Assembly (NCBI RefSeq): GCF_017052595.1
Contig: NZ_JAFIDB010000001.1
Span: forward strand, 62,001 to 126,000
DNA from: Mycoplasma procyoni
GTDB taxonomy: Bacteria > Bacillota_I > Bacilli_A > Mycoplasmatales > Metamycoplasmataceae
Reading direction: 5' to 3'
DNA: 64,000 nt
The notes under the pieces: generated by a model
Database searches by the model: none
Seen by the model: only the letters and a program-made list of their open reading frames with translations
What the model was told of the DNA's origin: nothing
Made by a program: the position numbers and the translations under genes
Part shown: piece by piece, positions 33,078-43,987 of the stretch
How the letters are laid out: each line of letters starts with the position of its first letter
Numbering within the stretch: the stretch's first letter is position 1

Positions 33078-34178
33078 ATGGAAGATAATATTTTAGAGAT
33101 AAAAAAGTTTGATCCTAAATTAAAACAGGAACTACTAGACATTAGAAAAGAAGACGAGTGATTTTACATAAATCAAGCACCTATTGAACTAATTAGATCA
33201 AAAGGTGTTAAATATAATAAAGCACTACACAAAAATGCAAAAGGAATCTACGCCTTTATAATCAAAAATACCTTTTACATTGGTAAAACAAACAGTAAAA
33301 CAGGCTTTTATGAAAGATTCTATAGACACAGAAGTTCAATAAATGAATTTCATAAGGATGTTGAAATATCAGGAAGTTGATTTGAAACTTTTAAAACTGA
33401 CAAATGAGCTGGAAAACACACGTATTCTAAAATGACAAGTGCAATTATTATCTTTGATGCTGATGTTGAAATTTACATATTAGAACACTCTCAAGAAAAG
33501 TACGATCCTTACTTTTTGGATTCTTTAGAAATGAAATGAATTCAAAAAACAAGTGCAATCATGCACGGAATAAATCAATTTAGAATTATTCAACTCTACT
33601 ATTGAGCAAGAACTGTTGGTTCAGAATTTCTTGATAAACAGGAAAATAAGGATCTTTATGATTTAGCAGCTAAAGAACTTGAAGAAGCTGATAATAAAGT
33701 AGCAACAAATCCTAATTCTTTTTGACTAACTTTTAATTTAAGTAATGCTAAAAGTTTTAAAATGGGATTTGATAATTTATTTGGTATTGAAAACAACGAA
33801 AGTTTATTACCAAAATATTTAGAAAAAGAAAGAAAAGAACTAGCAAAAATAATTAAAAGTATGAAGGCGAACAATTCATCTAATGTTAAATCATCGATTT
33901 ATAAAAGAGATTCTAAAAAAATAAATATTTTAGAAAATAAAGCAACAGAAGCATCACATAAAATAAACTCCAAACAGAGAAAAAGTGAAGTTAATGTTGC
34001 CAATAACCACCAATCAGACTACCGTAAAAGCGATTCAGATAATAAAGACAACAAACAAGCGCAAAGCAATCAAACACAAAAAGATAAGAGCTTTTTCAAA
34101 ATATTTTTTTCTTTTTTCCTTTTATTGGTAATAATTTTGATAATTTTCTTTATTACTCAAGTAAGCAACCTTCACTAA
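33078..34178 (+). CDS. GIY-YIG nuclease-domain protein with C-terminal membrane anchor
   Basis: 366 residues; AGGTGAG precedes the ATG. The N-terminal domain has GIY (56-58), YIG (67-69), Arg80, His84, Glu151 in 'DSLEMKWIQ' and Asn166 in GINQF; the 15-residue Glu-Asn spacing equals that of I-TevI. From about 255 a Lys/Glu then Asn/Gln/Ser/Lys-rich low-complexity linker runs to residue 335, and a single hydrophobic helix (about 341-361) ends the protein. With no signal peptide, the nuclease domain should face the cytoplasm. Own promoter (TATAAT at 33029-33034). Function unknown; the catalytic set looks complete. Confidence 0.75.
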
Positions 34179-34215
34179 AAACACACAAACAAAGAGCAAA
34201 AATTAAATATTATTA

Positions 34216-34221
34216 TATAAT
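34216..34221 (+). promoter_or_regulatory. -10 box of obg operon
   Basis: TATAAT 29 nt before the obg ATG, with a GGGAG ribosome-binding site between them. Confidence 0.6.
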
Positions 34222-34250
34222 TTAAAATACATTTAAAAAGGGAGAAAAAG

Positions 34251-35507
34251 ATGAAATTTATAGATGAAGTCAAAATAAAGGTGCAAGCTGGAAAAGGTGG
34301 AAACGGAATGATTGCCTTTAGACGTGAAGCACACGTTGATAGAGGAGGCCCAGACGGTGGAGACGGAGGAAATGGTGGTTCTATTTACTTTGTCGGTGAT
34401 TCTGGAATGAACACTCTTTTAACCCTTTATTTAAGAAGAATAATTAAAGGAAATGACGGGGAAAACGGAAGAAGAAAGAATCAATACGGAGCTGCTGGTG
34501 AAGATATTTACATCAAAGTGCCTATTGGAACTCTTGTGTATGATGGAAATAAATTATTACACGACATTATCTCTGAAGAACCTTATTTAATTGCTAAAGG
34601 TGGAAAGGGCGGTAGAGGAAATACTAAATTTAAATCTTCTAAAAATACAGCACCTAAAATTAGTGAAAACGGGGATTTTGGTGAAAAATTTAATTTAACA
34701 CTTAATCTAAAAGTGCTTGCTGATGTTGGTTTTTTAGGAAAACCTTCAGCTGGAAAATCCACTGTTCTTTCTAAAATTTCAAACGCAAAACCAAAAATTG
34801 CTGAATACCACTTTACAACATTAGTTCCTCAATTAGGGCTTGTTAAAGTTTTTGAAGATTCCTTTGTTGCAGCCGACCTTCCAGGTCTAATTCAGGGGGC
34901 TTCACAAGGAAAAGGATTAGGAACACAGTTCTTAAAACACATTGAAAGATGTAGAGTTATTGCTCACATTGTTGACTTTGGAGATCCTTTAAAAAATCCA
35001 ATTGAAGACTTTATTCAAATTAATGAAGAACTCAAAAGCTACAATTTACAACTTGAAAACAGAAAACAAATTGTAGTTGCAAACAAATGCGATTTAGAGA
35101 TCTTCCAAGAAAATCTTTCTAAGTTTAAAAAAGAGTTTTCTGATTTAGAAGTTGTGGAAATAAGTGCTTTAGAAGAAAAGAATATTGATCTACTGAAAAT
35201 TAAGCTATTTGAAGCTGTTAAAAAGGAAAAAACCCCTATTTTCGAAAAAACTTTCTCTGAAGTTACTATTACTTTAGAAAAATTCCACGAAGTTAAAAAG
35301 GTACATGCGGGACTTTATGAAGTAACCGGAACTGAAGTAGAAGATATCTACAACAAAATTCCAATTGTTTCACACGACAACTTAATGAGATTTAACCAAA
35401 AATTAAGAGATCTTGGTGTTTGAAATGAACTGATGGAACTTGGAATTATGCCAGGAGATACAGTTAGAATTTTTGATTATGAATTTGTTTGAGAAGACGA
35501 ACAATAA
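34251..35507 (+). CDS. obg: GTPase Obg
   Basis: Ribosome-associated GTPase involved in 50S assembly. 418 residues: glycine-rich Obg fold ('AGKGGNGMIAFRREAHVDRG'), G domain with GKPSAGKST, DLPGL and NKCD, and a C-terminal OCT domain ending in 'DTVRIFDYEFVWED'. The terminal 27 residues follow a TGA-coded Trp. Confidence 0.97.
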
Positions 35508-35524
35508 TTTAAGAAAGGAGACAA

Positions 35525-36700
35525 ATGAATAACTTATATACTTTTGCACAAGAAAGCTCTTCATCAAAAGAACAAAATGGTTTTATAACCTTTATGGAAA
35601 ACGTTGCAAGCTTCTTTGCAAAGCTGCAAGGAGCAGATATTTGAGTACCTATTTTATTTGTGGCACTTATTGCAATATCATTCTTAATTGGTTTTATTTT
35701 TAAACTTAAGTGAACCATTTTCAAGCTTGCTGCAATCATCTTAACGATAATTGGATCAGTGATTTTCAGTGTTTCAATTAGCAATTATTTAGGAAACAGA
35801 GAAGGGCTAAAAGCAGTTGTTTCACTTGCTACAACACTTTTTGCTTTAATACTTTATTTATCACTCAGAGCTTTCTTTTTTGTAATAAATTCAATTATTG
35901 CAACATTAGGAAAAATCTTTAAGTTTGGTAAAAAGAAAAACAAAATCAAAAAGGTTGTTTGAAGAAGTATTACAGGAGCAACAAACGCTGTATTAACAAT
36001 CCCTGGAATACTTTTATTTTCTAACGTTTTATTAATAGGTTCAAAACAAACAGAAGGTGGAGGTTTCGCTTCATTTAGTAAAATTGGAGTTGGACTACTT
36101 ACAGGATTTAAAGGACAAAACATTGCTGGTCTTTTAGGTGGTTTCCCTGATTTAAGTCAATTATTACAAAACTACGAGAAAATCACAAATATCATCAACA
36201 AAAAACCTTCAGAGTGAACTAAAGAAGAAAGAGAACTTGCTCAAAAACTTGCAACTGGAGTTGCTTCATTGCTAAATGACAACAGAGTAAGAGGAGTAAT
36301 TATTGAAGAAGCTAAAAAACTAAAACTTAATGAAAGTGCTAAACAACCGCTTAGTGATCTATTTACTTTAGCTACAGTAAGAGTTCAATTCGAAAAACCA
36401 GAATACAACTTAGCAAACGAACAAGACAAAAAAGAAATTGCAACTAAATACTTTGCAGAAAACATTGCAAGAACATACAATGAATTAAAAACAACAAAAC
36501 CTACTTTAGATGATGATGTTCAGTTAGCAACTTGACTATATACACCATTAAACGAAAAAGCTAGAGAAGAATTTAATTTATTTGTTTCTTCAGCAATTAC
36601 AGATCAACAATTAAGATCAAAAATTGATGTTGATAAATCAGTTGCTGTAATCATGGATTATCTAAAAGAAAAAGAATTAGCCAAAACACAAACCAAATAA
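35525..36700 (+). CDS. Conserved membrane protein of unknown function
   Basis: 391 residues, start supported by AAAGGAG. Three strong membrane segments (about 40-60, 64-85, 97-122) are followed by a basic loop (KKKNKIKK) and a fourth hydrophobic segment near 152-168; the C-terminal ~200 residues are soluble and helical. It lies 17 bp after obg and shares its transcript and terminator. No recognised domain. Confidence 0.8.
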
Positions 36701-36702
36701 AC

Positions 36703-36726
36703 AAAAATCCCATAAAGGGATTTTTA
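36703..36726. terminator. Terminator between the obg operon and the convergent lipoprotein
   Basis: AAAAATCCC/GGGATTTTT with a 5-nt loop, just after the stop at 36700. Symmetrical A/T flanks let it serve the minus-strand lipoprotein ending at 36729 as well. Confidence 0.9.
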
Positions 36727-36728
36727 TT

Positions 36729-37796
36729 TTATTCAGGGCCATAAATTATCAGTGTTCGTCTACCATCGAGTCTTTTTTTAGTGCTAAAGTCAACTGCATT
36801 TGAAGTAATTTCCAATAAATTAGATTCAAAATAATCCGGATTAGTAACTTCTTCTTTTGATTCACTTAAGTTATAAAGTGTATTAAATTCTACTTCTGAA
36901 TCTATTGAAAAAGTTTTATCTAACTCGATTAAATATGAGTTTTTGATTTCATCTTTAAAAATTGCTAAATCGGAATTTTCTTCATGCGTTGTAAATTTGT
37001 TTTTTGTACCTTTTTCAAAACGACCAATTTTGTTTTCTTTATCTTTTGGCAAGTCTTTTTTGATTTTGAAATCAAATAAACGATTGAAGGAGATTTTGTT
37101 CTCTACATATCTAATAAATAACTCGCTGTAATCTGCATTATTTCCTGCAATAAACTCTTCTCTTGGCGATTCTTGAAATGCACCTCTTGAGATTCCTCTT
37201 TTAATTAAGAGTAGTTTTTTAGTTTTGAAGTATTCTTCATTGTATTTTTTGAGTAATTCTTCTTTTTCTTTTTCAAATTTAGATTTGAAGTTTTTTTCTC
37301 AAGCATCAATTAATTTATCGTACTCTTGTTTTATTTGAGGATCTGAAAAATCTTCATTTTTAAATGCTTCTGTTATTTTTCTATATTCTTTATAATCAAA
37401 ATCAATCATTGATTTATCATAACCAAAAAGAGAAACAGCAGTTTTTGGTGTCTCTTCGCTGAATTTAATAATTTCTTTTAGTTCATTTAAAGTAAGAATT
37501 TCTATGTAATTTGTGTGTCCTTGTCAAACTAAAAAGCTTGTTCTAAAATCTTCTTTTTTCAATTTAATGTCATAATCACGATTGTCGCGATAAAAATCTT
37601 CATCTCTTTTTTCATAAATTGTTTGAGAAGGAGTTGGTTCAATAGGAGATCTATCATACGGCGGGGTTGGTAGCGGAATAATATCCTTTGGAGGTTCTTT
37701 TTTGTCCTTTATATATACAAAAGGTAAACAAGAAGTTAATATAGTTGGAGAAAGAATAATAGTAGCTGTTGTTAATAATTTTTTATGGATTTTCAT
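36729..37796 (-). CDS. Lipoprotein, paralogue A of a tandem pair
   Basis: 355 residues with signal peptide and lipobox LTSC (Cys about 23), then a Pro-rich linker. The body shares ordered blocks with the next gene: 'SFLVWQGHTNYIEILTLNELKEIIKF', 'KLLLIKRGIS', 'LFIRYVENKISFNRLFDF', 'SYLIELDKTFSIDSEVEFNTLY' and NAVDF. No known domain. Leader CGGAGGCAAAAAT before ATG is nearly the same as in paralogue B. Confidence 0.8.
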
Positions 37797-38108
37797 ATTT
37801 TTGCCTCCGTTTTTGATTTTGTTGCTATTGTTTTTTTATATAAGGTGAATTAATACTTAATTATTCTCTTTGCATAAATTCACTATTTTTAATCTAATAT
37901 CAAAATAACAAAATTTGTGTTCTTTTTCATTTTTTGCTCTTTAAAGTTCTTTATTTGTTTAAAGTAAAGTATTTATCATTAAGAAAATATAATTAATTAA
38001 GGTAGTACAGAAATACACACAATGCATTCTTAAGATTTTTATTTAAGTTTATAAATAATTGTATATAACTTCTCCCTAACTTAAAACTCATTATTTGCAG
38101 TGGTTTTG
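37797..38108. other. 312-bp AT-rich spacer between the paralogous lipoproteins
   Basis: Contains the GGAGGC leader of the 36729-37796 gene next to its start. A weak inverted repeat TTTAAGTT/AACTTAAA with a long loop lies near 38045-38090. I see no coding region, RNA gene or convincing terminator. Confidence 0.5.
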
Positions 38109-39179
38109 TTATTTTTTATCTCATTCAGGAGGAACTACAGATCTGTCAGGGTCCGCAAATATTTGAACACTTCTCGGACTAAGCAATCATAAATCTTCTT
38201 TTGTTAATTTGCTAGGATAATATCCTTCATAATAATATTTTAATTTAGTGAATTCTTGTTTAGAATAAAAATCTATTGCATTACTAAAATAATTGTAATC
38301 ATTTAATCCTCATTCATAATCTGAATTTTCAACATTTCATTTAAAACCATAAAGAATATTAAAAGAATAATTTGCCTTTTCATCAATTTCAAAGTTTTTA
38401 TCTAATTCAACTGCAAAAGAATTTGTATTATTAATTCTAAAAATATAGTTTTCTCCAGGTTTGTCAAGAGCAGTTACTTTACCAAAGAAATAATTATCAT
38501 TTAATTTTGCTGGATTTTTACTTTTGTGCAAAGCATAATCATACAACTTATTAAAACTAATAATTTTCTTTTTGTCGAAAGTATAAGTTCTAATGAAAAA
38601 ACGAGAATAAGCTTTATTGTTACCTTCATAAAATTGTTTTAAAGCTGGTTTTGTGTCAAAGAATCATCTTTCTAAAAAATCATAATATTGAGATGTACTC
38701 ACCCCTCTATTAATTAGAAGAATTTTTTTATCTTTAAAGTAAGAATTATCAAACTTTTTTATCAAGCGTTTTTTTTCTTCTTCTCATCTCTTTTTATTTT
38801 CTTCTAATTTGGTTTTATCTAGAGGAACAGGTTCTCTTTTTAGGTAAATTAATGTTTCTTCATTTCAAAGTTTTTCATAAGTCTTTTTAGATTTATCAGT
38901 ATATTCAATAATTTCTTTAAGTTCATCTGTTGAAGAAATAACTTTAGGTTTATCCATATCTTCTCAAACTAAAAGACTATTAAATGTTGTTGTTTTGTCT
39001 AATTCCACATCATTTTTGTCAGAATCATAAAAACTTTTATTTTGATAATAAAGTCTTTCATTTTTATAATATTTTTTCTGTTCTTGTTCCTTTTGTTTAC
39101 AAGCGAGTGTTAGAAATGGAGATGATAATACACATGCAGAAACTAAAGATAAAGAAATTATTTTTTTACTTTTTTTCAT
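38109..39179 (-). CDS. Lipoprotein, paralogue B of a tandem pair
   Basis: 356 residues, lipobox LTLAC, then a Lys/Glu/Gln linker. Blocks match paralogue A: 'NSLLVWEDMDKPKVISSTDELKEII', 'KILLINRGVSTSQYY', 'RFFIRTYTFDKKKIISFNKLYDY', 'FAVELDKNFEIDEKANYSFNILY' and NAIDFYS. A TATAAT followed by CGGAGGCAAAAAAAAT precedes the ATG. Function unknown; probably a surface protein that arose by duplication. Confidence 0.8.
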
Positions 39180-39333
39180 ATTTTTTTTGCCTCCGTTTTT
39201 TGATTATATCAAATAAATTATACTACTAAATTGATGATAATTGAACTAAAATGCCTTAAAATGAATTTATTAGTTTAAAAAAATGTTAAATTTTGGTCTT
39301 TTTTTAACTTTTTGAGATTATCAAAAAAGAGAA

Positions 39334-39363
39334 TAAAAAAAATGAAGTTTTAATAAACTTCAC
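39334..39363 (-). terminator. Terminator of the pncB-trmN6-metG operon
   Basis: TGAAGTTT/AAACTTCA with a short loop, followed on the minus strand by a run of T, 4 bp after the tandem metG stop codons. Confidence 0.88.
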
Positions 39364-39366
39364 TTA

Positions 39367-41675
<2,309 letters not shown>

Positions 41676-41686
<11 letters not shown>

Positions 41687-42683
41687 TTTTAAATTCTATT
41701 AGTCTAGGGTTGTGAGAATATTTTCTTCCTTCTTTTGCAAGAAGTTTTCCATTTATTTTTGTTGCATCAGCGCTGAAAGTGTTGTTGATTGTAAGCATAA
41801 ATTCACCAACTCCATAAGAATCAACAGGGGTGTTTTCTGCTTCAAATTTTTTGATTTTTTCAGGCGTAAATCCTGAAGAAACAATGATTTTAACGTGCTG
41901 TCCACCATTTTCATCAAGTGCTTTTCTTAGTCTTTTGATTTGGTTTGGTGTCACACCTCATTCGTTTTCATCTTCTTTAAACATTTTATCTCTTACAGCT
42001 TTAGAAGTATCAACTCTAACTCCGTATAATTTGTCTTTAAATTCAGCTAAAACTTTTAGTGAATCATCTATAACATTGTTGTGAAAATCAACAAGAGCAA
42101 TTAAAGGTTCATTTGGGAAAAGCTCATAGTATAACTTCATAACCTTAACTAAATCTCCTTCAAAGTTTTGGATTAAAGCATGTGGAATAGAACCAAAAAC
42201 TACTTCTTCATTTCCTCTTGCTCCTGCATTTGTTGAGTGTGCTTTAATTCCAGCAAGTTCAACAGCAATTCCGTCTCTTTCTTGGTTTGAGTAGTGATCT
42301 GAACGATCTCCCATAAAGACAATTTCTTTTCCATTCGCTGCATCTAAACATCTTTTGGCATTTGTTGCAATTGATGTACTTCTTGCTAAAACTCCATCGA
42401 TAATTCCTTCATAAACTCCGAAGTCTTTATATTTTCCTTCAAGTTCTAAAACAACTTCTCTGTTTTGAATGATTGAACCTTCTGGCAAGTATCTAATTGT
42501 GTATTTTGATGTGTCTGTTTGTGTTTTTAAAATTTCTAAAGCTTCATTCATTCCACCTAAAATGGAATCGTCGTGTCTTTGAAAAAATTGCAGTGTAACT
42601 ATTGAATCTGGGTTAAAAGTTTCAATTATTTTTTCTGCTTTGAAAAAATAATTAGCTGCATAGTAATCTAATTTTTTATTCAT
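41676..42683 (-). CDS. pncB: Nicotinate phosphoribosyltransferase
   Basis: Joins nicotinate to PRPP, the first step of NAD salvage. 335 residues, including 'TLQFFQRHDDSILGGMNEAL', 'GDRSDHYSNQERDG', HSTNAGARGNEE and 'VDSYGVGEFML' near the phosphate-binding end. AGAGGA precedes the ATG. The leader carries an FMN riboswitch. First gene of pncB-trmN6-metG. Confidence 0.9.
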
Positions 42684-42738
42684 GTTTTCCTCTTTAAAAG
42701 AATATTAATAAGTTTCACTGAAATTTAAGATTAAAATA

Positions 42739-42868
42739 ACATTTCGTAATATCTATATTCAGACTTTACTGTCGGCTCAGGAATTCCACCTGCTCATGCT
42801 CTTAAGAGTACGATGGCTTTTACATCCGGTAGGGAAACAAACCCTGTCAGGAAACTACAAACAAATGT
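42739..42868 (-). promoter_or_regulatory. FMN riboswitch (RFN element) upstream of pncB
   Basis: On the minus strand the conserved RFN blocks appear in order: CAGGG-loop-CCCTACCGG (P2), GATG/CATC (P3), CTCTTAAGAG (P4), AGCAGGTGGAATTCCTGAGC (P5), then GCCGACAGTAAAGTCTG (P6). ACATTT/AAATGT can close P1. It ends 55 nt before the pncB ATG. No T-run terminator follows, but a palindromic TCTTTTAAAGA overlaps the ribosome-binding site, so translational control is more likely. P1 is weak. Confidence 0.85.
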
Positions 42869-42910
42869 TTGCTCTAAAATTTTACTAAATTATTTTTATA
42901 TTTTGTAAAA

Positions 42911-43017
42911 AAATAAAAAAACGCCCAAAGGCGTCCACAAGGGCTTGCGAATTTACAATTCGCTTAATCTCAATGATAAGTAACCTTGTGATTTCATAGC
43001 GTTCATATTAAACCTAC
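42911..43017 (-). ncRNA. Novel small RNA candidate with own promoter and terminator
   Basis: TTGAGC-N18-TATAAT (10 box at 43029-43024) lies over the DUF3800 stop codon. The expected transcript of about 100 nt folds as CACAAGG/CCTTGTG enclosing a GCGAAT/ATTCGC hairpin, then a terminator (ACGCC/GGCGT, 42921-42934) with a long T run. It also contains a 17-codon frame starting at 43006 with a weak TAGG site. It matches no RNA family I know. Confidence 0.6.
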
Positions 43018-43024
43018 ATTATTA

Positions 43025-43729
43025 TTATACAGCATTTTTTGTAGGATGCTCAAAAATAAACAAATTTGGCAGCATAATTTCTTGATTCTTGTTAATCTTT
43101 CTAAACATATAGTTAGCTAAAATATCAGCCATTCTAATATATGAGTTATTTTTGGAATCACAGTATTGCACAGTGATATTCCCTTTTTTATCAAACAAAG
43201 GAGGAGTGAATCAAGACTTTGAAGATTGACTAAAAATCCCTGAGAAAAAATCATTTTCAATAGTTTCTTTAAGATCATAAATTCCATTTGTTGATGTTGT
43301 GTGTTGATCTACAAAAAAATAGAAATTATATTGACCTGTTTGTGAGATTTCCTTTTTAAAAATCAATTCCTCAAAATAACTTCTTAAACCAGATTTAAAA
43401 GCAAAATCTAAATATCTTCTTTTAGATTTTTTGTTGCTCATAATTGAGTCATAAATCATTTCAACATTTACCTTTACACAGATTTTATCTACATCTTTAA
43501 GTAAAGACATAATTTGAAGTTGTTGGTTTTCTCTTAATAAACTTCCTTTTAGTTCTGTTGTATCTTCGTCGCTGAAAATAATCTTTTTAAATCTCTTTTC
43601 TCTATCTTTGAATAAAGTCTTGATTTTTGATCTCTGATTTAGATCTTTAAAAACTATTAAAGAAAAAATGAAATACTTATTTTTAGTATCTAAAACACCC
43701 GATTCATCGCTGTATATAAAAAAATTCAT
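43025..43729 (-). CDS. DUF3800 domain protein
   Basis: 234 residues; the start at 43729 is fixed by AAGGAGG. N-terminal 'FFIYSDESG' and C-terminal 'QYCDSKNNSYIRMADILANYMF' are the two hallmark acidic blocks of DUF3800, a family with a predicted RNase H-like fold and unknown activity, often found among defence or mobile genes. It stands alone here. The region before it carries a perfect 17-bp inverted repeat, and its stop codon is part of the -10 box of the small RNA downstream. Confidence 0.85.
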
Positions 43730-43987
43730 AGTCCTCCTTAAATGATTATACAACCCTTTTATTTTCTTAAATTCAAATAGGAAAAATTTAGGAAAACACA
43801 CAGAAATTTTCCTAAATTTTTCCACTCAAATAAATCCAAAAACAGAAATTGGTGCAATTTTACTCCTAAAATTATTTTTTAGTTAATGTTTTTGGATATA
43901 TATTTAAAAATTGCGTTTTTTTGAAAGAAATTATTTATATTTAGTTTTCTTTTATTTGTTAGTTGGTATTTTGATAAAATTAATACT
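43730..43987. promoter_or_regulatory. Divergent control region of DUF3800 and DUF31 genes
   Basis: 258 bp with the inverted-repeat element near the DUF3800 side and an extended -10 (TGATAAAAT, 43972-43980) exactly 7 nt before the DUF31 ATG. I see nothing coding. Confidence 0.55.
43780..43823. repeat. 44-bp inverted-repeat element, copy B (perfect)
   Basis: GGAAAAATTTAGGAAAA (43780-43796), a 10-bp spacer, and its exact complement TTTTCCTAAATTTTTCC (43807-43823). Each arm holds two TTTTCC half-sites one helical turn apart. It begins 51 bp upstream of the DUF3800 start. Copy A lies at 16484-16527. Confidence 0.8.

Noticed and set aside
36729-39179. Lipoprotein pair considered as the immunoglobulin-binding partner (MIB) of the DUF31 proteases
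   Set aside because: They are about half the usual size of MIB, are not adjacent to a protease gene and show no block I can tie to MIB.
42739-42868. Considered an SRP/4.5S RNA or a TPP riboswitch
   Set aside because: The SRP GGAAGG...AGCAG loop and the TPP CUGAGA box are missing, while the FMN blocks occur in the correct order.
43730-43825. N-terminal extension of the DUF3800 protein through the inverted repeat
   Set aside because: AAGGAGG just before ATG 43729 and the family start (FFIYSDESG) both favour the shorter protein.
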